DNA of 64,000 nucleotides from Palleniella intestinalis (lineage in GTDB: Bacteria > Bacteroidota > Bacteroidia > Bacteroidales > Bacteroidaceae). A program made the translations under genes and the position numbers. Location of the stretch: positions 427,846-491,845 of the forward strand of contig NZ_JABKKG010000003.1 of NCBI RefSeq assembly GCF_013166595.1. Direction: 5' to 3'. Of the stretch, positions 1 through 9,292 are shown piece by piece (within the stretch, counting starts at the first letter, position 1; every line of letters starts with the position of its first letter). The notes below the pieces were generated by a model. The model worked only from the letters and a program-made list of their open reading frames with translations, did not search any database and was not told the DNA's origin.

Positions 1-642
1 TACAACGATCACCATAGGCGGGACATACAGCTTTTTCGTGCTCGGTTTTTCCACCGGTTCTTCCGCCTTAAGCTCTTCGCTTGGCAGCAAATCCCTGCAT
101 CCGAACACCATGGCTGCCATGGTGAATGCCATGCAGAGCACGACAGACCATAACGGGGCAATGCCGAGAGTGAACAGGACGCTCATTGCTCCGGCACCAA
201 TCAGTGTGCCGAGGGAATATCCGCCATGGAAACCTGACATGAGATGCCTGCCGGTTTTCCGCTCGATGGCTATGCCGTTGACGTTTGCCGCGACATCTAT
301 CGTGATTGTGCACGCACCGAACACAAGCAGCATGCAGCCTGTCAGCCATAGGTCGGCAAGCAGGCTGATGGCCAGAAGTGCGGCAACCATAAGCAATCCG
401 GACACATGCACCACTTTCTTTGCTCCGAACCTGTTGACCGAAAGCCCTGCAAACGGCAGGGCGCATATAGAGCCGAGTCCGCTGCAAAGCATGAGAAGCC
501 CTAACGTGCCCTCGTCTATTGCGAAGGCATTCTTGACATAAGGGACAAGAGGTGCCCACGCTGCTTCGATGATTCCTATTATCATGAAAGCCGTGCGGTT
601 GGCTACAAGCATGTGCTTGTGCTGGTTGTGAAGTATATTCAT
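1..642 (-). CDS. MFS transporter, N-terminal part (runs off window edge)
   Basis: The frame is open from an ATG at 642 to base 1 (214 codons, no stop), so only the first half of the gene is here. The protein begins MNILHNQHKHMLVANRTAF and shows about six hydrophobic segments with the short charged loop RFGAKK after segment 2, the usual place of the MFS signature. A charged linker (about residues 185-205) then leads towards a second six-helix half, as in a 12-TM carrier. The family exports or imports small solutes across the inner membrane; substrate cannot be read. It is divergent from the polysaccharide operon and has its own promoter at 692-721. I see no frameshift. Family call fairly sure, function unknown. 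Confidence 0.8.
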   Translation of the reverse strand, partial: MNILHNQHKHMLVANRTAFMIIGIIEAAWAPLVPYVKNAFAIDEGTLGLLMLCSGLGSICALPFAGLSVNRFGAKKVVHVSGLLMVAALLAISLLADLWLTGCMLLVFGACTITIDVAANVNGIAIERKTGRHLMSGFHGGYSLGTLIGAGAMSVLFTLGIAPLWSVVLCMAFTMAAMVFGCRDLLPSEELKAEEPVEKPSTKKLYVPPMVIVV

Positions 643-691
643 GATTATGTGTTTATTATTAAAAGATGTGTCGTAAGATAGGATTTGTCCG

Positions 692-721
692 CAAAGTTAA
701 TGCTTCTTTTTGTAAAAACAA
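692..721 (-). promoter_or_regulatory. Bacteroidetes promoter of the MFS gene
   Basis: On the minus strand TAACTTTG (692-699) is preceded by TTG (719-721) at 19-bp spacing, matching the Bacteroidetes -7/-33 pattern. Transcription should start near 685, giving a leader of about 43 nt before the ATG at 642. Confidence 0.7.
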
Positions 722-904
722 GCATGGGATGTTGACAATCTTGTCTTTTCAATGCCGAATTTTGCATTTATCAAGGGTTCAACGGGAGGAAAGATGTGTC
801 ATGGTGCAGATTAGCTTTACACCGTTTTAATAATCAAACAGTGTGAAAAAAACTATTACTGTGTCCGCTAAACATATACAACACATTATCATTCATCTGT
901 TTCA

Positions 905-1009
905 GTTGTGACAAGCCCTTATCCTCGCATACAGCAACAGGCATCCCGAACCAAAGGCATCCCGGAACATCGTTGTGACAAGTCCCTATTCTCGCAACAG
1001 CAACAGGAT
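905..1009. repeat. Imperfect direct repeat
   Basis: About 39 bases at 905-943 (GTTGTGACAAGCCCTTATCC onward, ending ACAGCAACAGG) recur with few changes at 972-1009. A shorter repeat (GGCATCCCGAACC / GGCATCCCGGAAC) lies between them. No gene overlaps. This sits directly beside the large palindrome at 1030-1230 and may be part of the same repeat element. Confidence 0.7.
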
Positions 1010-1029
1010 TTCGCTGCAAAGTGTTGCGG

Positions 1030-1230
1030 AGCCACAATCCTCATGGTAACCACCGGCTTCAGCCGTGTGGCTATAAACAGAATAGCTCGCCTTGTGTGGT
1101 GGAACCACACTCCTTTATTGTGAGTGTAAGGAAATTGAAACAGAAAGGAGTGTGGCGCTGCCACACAACTAATGGAGATTATCACTAATCCACACGGCTA
1201 AAGCCGGTGGTTACCATGAGGATTGTGGCT
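1030..1230. repeat. 200-bp nested palindromic element (REP/MITE-like)
   Basis: The outer arms 1030-1070 and 1190-1230 are inverted copies of 41 bp with one mismatch. Inside, CCACACTCCTTT (near 1104-1115) pairs with AAAGGAGTGTGG (near 1144-1155). The arms also hold small hairpins of their own (CGGCTtcAGCCG, TGTGGtggaaCCACA, GTGGcgctGCCAC). There is no coding sequence. Such nested GC-rich palindromes resemble REP or MITE elements; the related motif GTTAGAAAACTCATG-type repeats lie further downstream. Mobility is inference. Confidence 0.7.
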
Positions 1231-1724
1231 CTGCCACATTTTATGCGAAACATTTCGTATGAAAATTTGATTTCACAACAACTTGTGGAGTTTTACCGGA
1301 CAGTGTGAAAAAAATGAGTCAAAAAATCCCGTTGCGCCCCGTGCGCATCCTGCTTCATGCATTGGTTGCCATGGCTTTCCGACTGTGGCAGATATGTTGT
1401 CTTTTTAGAAAACTCATGCCCATAAACCGCCAAATAAATCGCGTAGAAAAAAGAAAGTTTCAAAAAGTCCTGAAAATCGCAAAATTTTCGCATTTTGCTT
1501 AATTGGTTGTTACTTAATGGTTTATGGCAAATGTTGCTGTTCGCGTTGCCGGTTGCTTGTGTAAATGGTAACCTTTTACCAAGTGAATGGTTACCATTTA
1601 TGCTGTCAATGGTAACGAAATGCAGTGTGAATAGTGGCGTTTTTCACCTCTTTTTAGCACAAAAACAGCCATGAACAGTTGTTTTGACCATGAAAAACGG
1701 TTATTTTTGGGTTGTTTGTTCTTA

Positions 1725-1755
1725 TTATGATAAATAGAACATTAGAAAACTCATG
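1725..1755 (+). repeat. 31-nt dispersed intergenic repeat, copy 1
   Basis: The block starting TTATGATAAATAGAAC and ending TTAGAAAACTCATG is repeated with one mismatch at 16446-16476, at the other end of the polysaccharide operon. Its last 14 bases also occur at 1405-1418. Each long copy lies in a spacer rich in GGTAAC/GGTACC-like and AAAGG/CCTTT words. Confidence 0.7.
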
Positions 1756-1825
1756 TCATTTTTTCTTGTCTTGAAGGTATGGCTTTAGTGGCATATTTAT
1801 CAATGCCGGCTCTTGTTTTTTTGCT

Positions 1826-2514
1826 TTTGTGTAACATATTCAAAAGTATGTGCAACATGGGTGCAAGTGGGTTTTGAAAATAAGCATTAACTTTGCAACC
1901 GTATATCAGTAACTATTGTAAATTGCTTTGTATTTGAATTATCAGAATAAGTTTTGTATTATATATAATAGGTGTATTTGTTTTTTTTAGTTGGTTTTTA
2001 AAAGGCATTGGGATACTTTTTGTGAAAAAAGTTACCAATAGCCTTTTTGTGTAACATATACTAAAGCATGTGCAACATTAGTGTAAGTGAAATTCAAAAA
2101 TAAATATTACCTTTGCAACCGTATTAAAGATAGTTCTTTTAATGGATGCTGTGGTTATGGTGGTTTTGTCGGATTGTTTTACCTATGGACAAAGGAGGAT
2201 GCGGAACTACCATAATATATTAAGTAAGGCCAAGGGCAAATGCCATTTCTCTTTCCTATTGGCGAATCGAGATTTGTGCCTGCATGAGGTGACAATATAC
2301 AAGTTGGGAAAACGAATGATTTGATGTTCATAAAATAAGTTTTGTTTTATAATAGTTAGTTAGTGGATTTATTTTTAGTAAATCATTGTGAAAAGGCATT
2401 GGGACGCTTTTTGGGAAAAAAGCCAACAATGCCTTTTTTGTAACATATAATGATAAATATGAAACATGCGGACAAGTTTTTTTGAGAAAAAAACATTAAC
2501 TTTGCAAACGTGTT
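1826..2514 (+). promoter_or_regulatory. Three tandem copies of one promoter cassette upstream of the polysaccharide operon
   Basis: The block 'TTTTTGTGTAACATAT...GCAACAT...TTACTTTGCAACCGT' occurs three times: 1826-1904, 2049-2124 and 2439-2514. Each ends in a -7 box: TAACTTTG 1888-1895, TACCTTTG 2108-2115, TAACTTTG 2497-2504. Copies two and three are each preceded by a hairpin built on AAAAGGCATTG...CAATGCCTTTTT (2000-2047 and 2391-2439). Copies one and two are each followed by AATAAGTTTTG. Only the third leads directly into the GH43 gene at 2553. The layout suggests tandem duplication of a promoter plus terminator/attenuator hairpin; regulatory meaning is inferred. Confidence 0.65.
2142..2324 (+). 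CDS. Possible 60-aa ORF between promoter cassettes
   Basis: An ATG lies about 20 nt after the expected start of transcription from the second promoter copy, and the frame stays open for 60 codons (MDAVVMVVLSDCFTYGQRRM...). It is followed by the third hairpin/promoter copy. I recognise no domain; composition is not clearly coding. It may be a leader peptide, the remnant of a gene lost between duplicated promoters, or chance. Confidence 0.2.
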   Translation: MDAVVMVVLSDCFTYGQRRMRNYHNILSKAKGKCHFSFLLANRDLCLHEVTIYKLGKRMI

Positions 2515-2552
2515 AAAACTGATAAGCTATCAAACTTTTACAAACAGAATTT

Positions 2553-3908
2553 ATGAAACCAAAAACATTTTTGCATACTGTGATTGCAGGGCTCATGGCA
2601 GTGTTGCCATTGAGTGTGTCTGCGCAGCAGATGCCTGTCGTGCAGACAAAGTACACGGCTGACCCCGCGCCTATGCTTCACAATGACACAATATTCCTTT
2701 ATACCTCGCATGATGAGGACAATGCCGAGGGATTCCTGATGAAGAACTGGCTGCTGTACACCACTACCGACATGAAGAACTGGCAGGATCGTGGCATTGT
2801 GGCAGGGCTTGAGAATTTCGAATGGTACAAAGGCGACAATGGCGCTTGGGCGATACAGGTGGTGGAGCGCAACGGCAAGTTCTACCTTTATGCACCGATT
2901 CACGGACATGGGATAGGCGTTCTTGTCGCCGACTCGCCTTATGGACCGTTCAAAGACCCGCTGGGCAAGCCGCTTGTGTGGCAGAAGGAGCATTGGGAGG
3001 ACATCGACCCGACGGTGTTCATAGATGACGATGGTCAGGCTTACATGTATTGGGGCAATCCTAATCTTTATATGGTGAAGCTGAACGAGGACATGATTTC
3101 CTATTCCGGGGAAATCGTGAAGCATCCGAAAATAGAGGATTATCAGGAAGGACCGTGGATGTACAAGCGCGGCAAATACTATTATCTTGCGTTTGCCTCA
3201 ACGTGTTGTCCTGAGGGCATAGGCTACGCAATGAGCAAGAAGCCTACAGGGCCGTGGCAATACAAAGGACACATCATGAACCATACTGAGCGCACGCGTG
3301 GCAATCATCCGGGCATAATCGACTACAAAGGCAAGTCGTACGTGTTCGGACAGAACTCCGATTTGCTTAAGCTGGACATGCCGGAGTACAAGGAGCGCCG
3401 TAGTGTGAGCTTTGCGGAGATGCACTATAATCAGGACGGCACCATTCAGGAAGTGCCTTATTGGACGGACAACACTGTGGAGCAGGTTGGGTGGCTTGAC
3501 CCTTACCGGCTCAATGAGGCGGAGAAGATGCATTGGGGCTTTGGCTTGAAGACTGTCGCCAAGAACCCTTGGTCAAGGACTGAGCGTTGGAATCAGTGGG
3601 TGACAGGCATAGATGACGGCGAGTATATCATGGTCAGCGGTGTGGATTTCGGTGACGGTGCCAAGCAGCTGGCGGTCAATGTCCGTGCCTCTTTGTTTGG
3701 CGGAACCATCGAAGTGCGTTTGGATGATGTTGACGGTGAGAAGGTAGCGGAGGTCATTGTCCCTTGCACAAAGCTGAAGCAGGAGGAACTGCGTGCCTAT
3801 GTCAGTTCTTCGGCAAAGGGCGTGCATGACCTTTATTTCGTGTTCAAAGGCGGAAAGCGTCAGCAGCGCAACCTTATGGACTTTGATTCATGGCAGTTTT
3901 TCAAATAA
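2553..3908 (+). CDS. Secreted GH43 glycosidase with C-terminal CBM6-like domain
   Basis: A 451-aa protein with a signal peptide (residues 1-24, ending SVSA-QQ). It is a five-bladed propeller glycosidase of family GH43, which removes arabinofuranose or xylose from plant polysaccharides. The expected acidic triad is visible: D37 in TADPAP (base), D152 in DIDPTVF (pKa modulator) and E199 in YQEGPW (acid). Residues about 320-451 (WNQWVTGIDDGEYIMVSGVDF ... MDFDSWQFFK, quoted in parts) look like a CBM6 carbohydrate-binding beta-sandwich. It is the first gene of a seven-gene operon, 49 nt after the third promoter copy, and the esterase starts 6 nt after its stop. Substrate choice between arabinose and xylose is not decidable by eye. 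Confidence 0.85.
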   Translation: MKPKTFLHTVIAGLMAVLPLSVSAQQMPVVQTKYTADPAPMLHNDTIFLYTSHDEDNAEGFLMKNWLLYTTTDMKNWQDRGIVAGLENFEWYKGDNGAWAIQVVERNGKFYLYAPIHGHGIGVLVADSPYGPFKDPLGKPLVWQKEHWEDIDPTVFIDDDGQAYMYWGNPNLYMVKLNEDMISYSGEIVKHPKIEDYQEGPWMYKRGKYYYLAFASTCCPEGIGYAMSKKPTGPWQYKGHIMNHTERTRGNHPGIIDYKGKSYVFGQNSDLLKLDMPEYKERRSVSFAEMHYNQDGTIQEVPYWTDNTVEQVGWLDPYRLNEAEKMHWGFGLKTVAKNPWSRTERWNQWVTGIDDGEYIMVSGVDFGDGAKQLAVNVRASLFGGTIEVRLDDVDGEKVAEVIVPCTKLKQEELRAYVSSSAKGVHDLYFVFKGGKRQQRNLMDFDSWQFFK

Positions 3909-3914
3909 AATAAT

Positions 3915-4865
3915 ATGAATCGGAAACTCGTTTTGATATTGTTTCTGTCGGCGATAATCATGCCGATGCGTGCGCAGTTTGGCTTCGGCGGACAGCAGAA
4001 AGAAGTGGTGAACATGCACTGCTCCAAGAAAATTGCCGATGTCAACTATGCTGATGACGGGCAGGTTTATCATACAATGGACATCTATCTGCCAGAGAAA
4101 AAGGCTAAGAAATATCCAGTTGTGATACATATCTATGGCAGCGCATGGTTCAATAACAACGGCAAGGGTAACGCCGATTTGGGTACAGTCTGCTCTGCCT
4201 TGCTCAATGCAGGCTATGCTGTTGTCTGTCCCAACCACCGTTCGAGTGGCGATGCCCATTGGCCCGCACAGATTCATGACATAAAAGCGGTGGCGCGTTA
4301 CCTCCGTGGCAATGCCGGAAAGTACAGGCTTGACTCGGATTTCATAGCCGTTTCGGGTTTCTCTTCCGGCGGTCATCTGGCATCATTAATGGGAGCCACT
4401 TCAGGAACAAAGGCTGCTGTTGTCGGTGATTATAAGATAGATTTGGAAGGAAATGTGGGTAATTGCACCGGTGAGAGTAGTAGTGTAAATGCTGTTGTCT
4501 CATGGTCGGGACCGATAGATGTTGAGGCAATGGACTGTGGAGGCCGTCCGGATGGCATAAAAGGCTCACCTGAGGAAGCCTTGGTGGGCAAGCCTTTCTC
4601 CGAAGAGACATACGGACAATATGCCTCTGTCTCTTCTCCTTACTACGCAAATGCCGGTGATCCGCCGTTGCTTGGTTTCCATGGCACTGCCGATAAAGTG
4701 GTTCCTTACTGCCAGGCGGAATCATGGGCAAGTAAATATAAGGCTGCCGGTGCGACGTTTGAGTTTGTTACTGTTGAAGGTGGTGTCCACGGAGGTAACA
4801 TGTACTCAGAGGAGAATCTTGCACGAATGATAGAATTTCTAAATAAACAACTAAACCTGAAATGA
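3915..4865 (+). CDS. Secreted alpha/beta-hydrolase esterase
   Basis: A 316-aa exported serine esterase (signal peptide about 1-20, MNRKLVLILFLSAIIMPMRA). The nucleophile elbow is G148-F-S150-S-G152; D260 (GTADKVVP) and H292 (VHGG) complete the triad. The oxyanion strand HIYGSAWF is a variant of the usual HGGG motif. The fold matches carbohydrate esterases of the BD-FAE/acetyl-xylan-esterase type, which remove acetyl or feruloyl groups. Its place between GH43 and GH31 supports deacylation of a hemicellulose. The stop overlaps the next start (ATGA at 4862), so translation is probably coupled. Exact acyl group unknown. Confidence 0.8.
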   Translation: MNRKLVLILFLSAIIMPMRAQFGFGGQQKEVVNMHCSKKIADVNYADDGQVYHTMDIYLPEKKAKKYPVVIHIYGSAWFNNNGKGNADLGTVCSALLNAGYAVVCPNHRSSGDAHWPAQIHDIKAVARYLRGNAGKYRLDSDFIAVSGFSSGGHLASLMGATSGTKAAVVGDYKIDLEGNVGNCTGESSSVNAVVSWSGPIDVEAMDCGGRPDGIKGSPEEALVGKPFSEETYGQYASVSSPYYANAGDPPLLGFHGTADKVVPYCQAESWASKYKAAGATFEFVTVEGGVHGGNMYSEENLARMIEFLNKQLNLK

Positions 4866-7285
4866 AGAAATATGTGTTTTATCTGCTCTTGCTGTTCAGC
4901 ACAACTGCTTTTGCGCAAGAGCGAATGAGAGTGGAAAGCAATAATGGGACAGTGGCGTTGGAGTGGTATGCCGACGACATTGTGCGTGTTGTTAAGACCA
5001 CAGACGGAAAGGAGTACAGCAAAAAGAGCCTTTCCGTTACGGCAACTCCTGTCGCTGTAAAGGCGAAAGTGAATAATGGCAGTGATGAGTATGCTGCCAC
5101 AACATCGAGATTGAAGGTCACAGTATCAAAAGACGATGGTGTTGTCCGCTTCTATGATGCTAAGGGCAGGCTTATAGTTTCAGAGAATGGCAGTGCAAGT
5201 TTTACTCCTGCCAAGGATGGTGACCGCAAGACTTATTCCCCAAAGCAGGGTTTCGGCTTGGAGAGTGATGAGGCTGTCTATGGTTTGGGCATCCTGCAGA
5301 ATGGCAAGATGTCACAGCGCGGTGTGAGGAAGGTGCTCTGTCCGGGCAACACAGAGGATGGTGTGCCTTTCATACAGTCAGTGAAAGGTTATGGAATCTA
5401 TTGGGATAACTATTCCGCAACAGAGTTTGCGGATAAGGATAATGTGATGTCCTTCAAGTCTGAAGTTGGCGATGCGGTGGATTATTACTTCATGTATGGC
5501 GGTTCGGCTGACGGCGTTGTGGCAAAGATTCGTCAGTTGACAGGCGATGCGCCTATGATTCCACTTTGGGCATACGGCTTTTTCCAGAGCAAGGAGCGTT
5601 ACAAGAGCCAAAGGGAAATAGTGGATGTGCTGCATCGCTATCGCAGTGCCGGCATACCTATCGACTGTATGGTACAGGACTGGCAGTATTGGGGAAACAA
5701 CTATCTGTGGAACGCCATGGAGTTCATGAACGAGGAGTTCTCCAATCCACAGGCAATGATTGACGACATTCACAAGAACAATGCCCGTTGCATCATCTCT
5801 ATTTGGTCTTCTTTTGGTCCTATGACCAAGCCTTACAGGCAGTTGGATGAGAAAGGACTGCTGTTCAACATAGAGACATGGCCACAGTCAGGCATAAGCC
5901 ATATATGGCCTCCGCGCAAGGACTATCCGAGTGGTGTGCGTGTTTATGACTGTTATAATCCTGAGGCGCGTGACATCTATTGGAACAACCTCAAGCGTTT
6001 GTATGACCTGAAACTTGACGGTTGGTGGATGGACTCCACAGAACCTGACAATTTCTATGCAACGGAAAGTGACTGGAACCGTAAGACAGCCCTTGGAACA
6101 TTCCGCAGTGTGCGCCTGGCTTATCCGTTGATGACTGTCGGCGGTGTCTATGACCATCAGCGTGCAACGTCTGACAGCACACGAGTGTTTATCCTTACTC
6201 GCTCCGGTTCTTTCGGACAGCAACGTTATGCAAGTAATGTTTGGAGCGGTGATGTTGTATCAACTTGGGAAATGCTTCGTAGCCAGGTGCCTGCCGGACT
6301 GAACTACTCGCTCACAGGAAACCCATATTTCAATTCCGACCTTGGCGGATTCTTCGCAGGTTCATATAACAGAGCATGGAAGAACAAGCCGGCATACGAG
6401 AATCCTGCTTACCATGAGCTGTATGTGCGTTGGACGCAGATGGGTGTGTTCACACCTATGATGCGCAGCCATGGTGCTGATGTTCCGCGTGAGTTCTATT
6501 ACTATGGCAAGGCTGGTGAGCCGGTTTATGACGCGCTGGTTAATGCCGTAAAGCAGCGTTACCGCCTCTTACCTTATATATATAGTACCGCATGGCTGGT
6601 GAGCAAGCACCAAGGAACATTCCTTCGTGCTTTGATGATGGACTTTGCAGATGACAAGAAGGTTTGGGATATTGCCGATGAATTCATGTTTGGCGATGCG
6701 CTTCTTGCAACACCGGTGCTGAAAGCCAACTACACTCCGGAGGTCGTGCGTAAGGACAAGGACGCAAATGCCGGTTGGGACAAGAACACCGGAAAGACAT
6801 CAATCGAGAACCTTGACAATGTAGACTTTACAAAGAAGTACGCACATACCGTTTACCTTCCTGCCGGAACTAAGTGGTATTATTTCCATACCGGCAAGCA
6901 ATATGACGGTGGAAGTGAAGTTTCACTCGACCTGTCTTTGGCGGACAATCCGTTCTTTGTACGTGCCGGAGCGATTGTTCCGATAGGACCTGATGTGCAG
7001 TGGACTACGGAGAAGGCATGGGATGACCTTGAACTGAAAGTCTATCCGGGTGCAAACGGCAAGTTCACTCTCTATGAGGACGAAGGCGATTCTTACAACT
7101 ACGAGAAGGGACAGTACACAGAGATTCCTATAACATGGAATGATAAGTCACGCACCCTGACCATAGGCAGGCGCAAAGGCTCTTATCCGGGAATGATTGC
7201 AAAGCGTTCGTTCCGCGTAGTGCTGCCGGATGGCGCGGTGAAGAAAGTTGCGTACAGTGGAAAAGCTGTCAATGTTAAGTTCTAA
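4862..7285 (+). CDS. Secreted GH31 alpha-xylosidase/alpha-glucosidase
   Basis: An 807-aa exported protein (signal peptide 1-18, TTAFA-QE). It has the GH31 order: N-terminal beta-sandwich (about 20-225), TIM barrel starting near PLWAYGFFQSKERY (235-248), C-terminal beta domains. The nucleophile is D391 in GWWMDSTEPD and the acid/base is D464 in WSGDVVSTW. WAYGFFQSKERY and the STEPD loop are typical of the bacterial alpha-xylosidase-like branch. In this operon the likely task is removing alpha-linked xylose (or glucose) side units. Start overlaps the esterase stop; GH97 follows after 21 nt. Family sure, substrate inferred. Confidence 0.87.
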   Translation: MKKYVFYLLLLFSTTAFAQERMRVESNNGTVALEWYADDIVRVVKTTDGKEYSKKSLSVTATPVAVKAKVNNGSDEYAATTSRLKVTVSKDDGVVRFYDAKGRLIVSENGSASFTPAKDGDRKTYSPKQGFGLESDEAVYGLGILQNGKMSQRGVRKVLCPGNTEDGVPFIQSVKGYGIYWDNYSATEFADKDNVMSFKSEVGDAVDYYFMYGGSADGVVAKIRQLTGDAPMIPLWAYGFFQSKERYKSQREIVDVLHRYRSAGIPIDCMVQDWQYWGNNYLWNAMEFMNEEFSNPQAMIDDIHKNNARCIISIWSSFGPMTKPYRQLDEKGLLFNIETWPQSGISHIWPPRKDYPSGVRVYDCYNPEARDIYWNNLKRLYDLKLDGWWMDSTEPDNFYATESDWNRKTALGTFRSVRLAYPLMTVGGVYDHQRATSDSTRVFILTRSGSFGQQRYASNVWSGDVVSTWEMLRSQVPAGLNYSLTGNPYFNSDLGGFFAGSYNRAWKNKPAYENPAYHELYVRWTQMGVFTPMMRSHGADVPREFYYYGKAGEPVYDALVNAVKQRYRLLPYIYSTAWLVSKHQGTFLRALMMDFADDKKVWDIADEFMFGDALLATPVLKANYTPEVVRKDKDANAGWDKNTGKTSIENLDNVDFTKKYAHTVYLPAGTKWYYFHTGKQYDGGSEVSLDLSLADNPFFVRAGAIVPIGPDVQWTTEKAWDDLELKVYPGANGKFTLYEDEGDSYNYEKGQYTEIPITWNDKSRTLTIGRRKGSYPGMIAKRSFRVVLPDGAVKKVAYSGKAVNVKF

Positions 7286-7306
7286 TAATATAAAAAAAAC
7301 AAGATA

Positions 7307-9274
7307 ATGAGAAAAACATTTTTTGCGGCAGCATTAGCATCGCTGTTATCAATGCAGGCGAATGCAGAGGAGAATAAGATTACATCACCGGACGGACGGT
7401 TGGTTGTCACTGTGAACGACGATGGCGGCAAGCCGACCTATGTGGTTGATTATGATGGAGTAAGGATGATGACCCGCTCCATGTTGGGACTTGTTTCCAG
7501 TCACGGAGATTTCTCACAGGGGCTGAAACTCAAAGGAGTGGAGCGCAAGGACAAGGTCACAAAGGAATACGACCTGACACGTTCCAAGACATCACACATT
7601 AAATACGTCTCAAACAAACTTGACCTTAACTACGAGAATGCGGACGGCAAAGGCATGACAATCTCGTTCAGTGTGGCAGACAACAGCATTGCCTACCGCT
7701 ACACACTGCACCGCCCGAAGAAAGACCCGATAGGTGTTTACATCAAGGAAGAGAAGTCTTCATTCAATTTCCCTGAGCAGACAACCACATTCCTTACACC
7801 GCAATGCAAGCCACGTTGGGGATTTGCGGCTTCAAAACCGTCATACGAGGAGGACTATGAGGTGGATCAGCCGATAGACAAGCCTTCACGTTTCGGTGAG
7901 GGATACACGTTCCCGGCATTGTTCAGGATAGGCAATGACGGATGGGCACTTGTCAGTGAGACCGGCACAACAAGCGAATATTGCGGTTGCCGCCTGTCAG
8001 ACTACAACAAGGATGGTGGCTATCGTGTTGCATTCCCGCAGCAAGGTGAGAACAACGGCATAGGCAGTGTCGAGCCGGCATTGGGCTTGCCTGCCTCTAC
8101 ACCGTGGCGTACAATCACATTGGGCAAGACACTGGAGCCTATTGCGGAGACGACAGTGCAGTTTGATGTGTTAGACCCACTGTACAAAGCCAAGTACGAC
8201 TACAAGCCGGGACGTTACACATGGAGCTGGATTCTGTGGGGCGACGGCGCTACACGCTACAATGAGCAGGTGCAGTTCATTGACCTTGCAGCGACCATGG
8301 GCTATGAATACTGTCTTGTGGATGCTTTGTGGGACACACAGATTGGTTATGACAAAGTGGAAGAACTTTCACGATATGCGCAGAGCAAGGGCGTTCACCT
8401 GCTTCTTTGGTATAACAGCAACGGTGCTGCAAACGATGCTCCGCAAGGACCGCGCAACATAATGAACAACCCAATCCGCCGCAAACAGGAGATGGCATGG
8501 ATGCAGAAGCATGGCGTTAAAGGCATAAAGGTAGACTTCTTTGGTGGCGACAAGCAGGAGACAATGCGTCTTTATGAAGAGATACTGACCGATGCCAACG
8601 ACTACGGTCTGCAGGTTATCTTCCACGGCTGCACACTGCCACGCGGCTGGGAGCGCATGTATCCGAACTTTGTTGGCAGCGAAGGCGCATTGGCATCAGA
8701 GAACCTGAACTTCATGGAGTCACATGCCAAGAGCGAGGGCTTTGAGATGTCGCTGCATCCATTCATACGAAATGCTGTCGGTGCGTTCGACTGGGGCGGC
8801 GTTTTCCTTAACAAATACTTCAGCCGTGACAACAAAAGCCGTCATCCACGCTATTCTTCTGACATCTTCGAGTTGGCTACTGCCATTACAAATCAGTGCA
8901 GTGTGAACTGTATGGCTCTTACTCCTAACAACCTGACTGACGCTCCGCAGCTGTCACTTGACCTTGCCCGCATGATGCCGACGACATGGACAAAGACAAA
9001 GTTCATCGACGGTTATCCTGGCAAATATGCCGTTATCGCACGCGAGAACTCAGGCAAATGGTATGTAGGTGGTATCAATGGCACTGACAAGAAGATAAAA
9101 CTCACTCTTTCGCTCCCGATGTTTGCAGGAAAGAAGGTGACATATTACTTTGACAATCCACGCAAAGAGGGCGAGATTGTGCCTGAGCCGGCAAAGAAAA
9201 CCTTGTCTGTGGACAAGAAAGGTATGGCAACTGTCACAATCCAGCCTATGGGAGGAATCATCATAACAGAATAG
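7307..9274 (+). CDS. Secreted GH97 glycosidase, retaining alpha-galactosidase type
   Basis: A 655-aa protein with signal peptide (1-20, MQANA-EE). Family GH97 has an N-terminal beta-super-sandwich (about 25-290), a TIM barrel (about 295-560) and a C-terminal beta domain. The barrel has D410 in GIKVDFFGGD and E459 in VGSEGALASE. In GH97 an Asp at the first position marks the retaining branch (alpha-galactosidase), whereas the inverting alpha-glucosidases of the SusB type use glutamates. Galactose removal fits a complex xylan operon. Next gene 18 nt downstream. Length is normal for the family. Subgroup call rests on one residue. Confidence 0.83.
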   Translation: MRKTFFAAALASLLSMQANAEENKITSPDGRLVVTVNDDGGKPTYVVDYDGVRMMTRSMLGLVSSHGDFSQGLKLKGVERKDKVTKEYDLTRSKTSHIKYVSNKLDLNYENADGKGMTISFSVADNSIAYRYTLHRPKKDPIGVYIKEEKSSFNFPEQTTTFLTPQCKPRWGFAASKPSYEEDYEVDQPIDKPSRFGEGYTFPALFRIGNDGWALVSETGTTSEYCGCRLSDYNKDGGYRVAFPQQGENNGIGSVEPALGLPASTPWRTITLGKTLEPIAETTVQFDVLDPLYKAKYDYKPGRYTWSWILWGDGATRYNEQVQFIDLAATMGYEYCLVDALWDTQIGYDKVEELSRYAQSKGVHLLLWYNSNGAANDAPQGPRNIMNNPIRRKQEMAWMQKHGVKGIKVDFFGGDKQETMRLYEEILTDANDYGLQVIFHGCTLPRGWERMYPNFVGSEGALASENLNFMESHAKSEGFEMSLHPFIRNAVGAFDWGGVFLNKYFSRDNKSRHPRYSSDIFELATAITNQCSVNCMALTPNNLTDAPQLSLDLARMMPTTWTKTKFIDGYPGKYAVIARENSGKWYVGGINGTDKKIKLTLSLPMFAGKKVTYYFDNPRKEGEIVPEPAKKTLSVDKKGMATVTIQPMGGIIITE

Positions 9275-9292
9275 AACACATGTTAACCACTA

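Noticed and set aside
68..559. 163-codon minus-strand ORF near the left edge
   Set aside because: It is out of frame with the MFS transporter on the same strand, which has clear membrane helices and a promoter; this ORF is rich in Arg/His/Cys as expected for a shadow frame.
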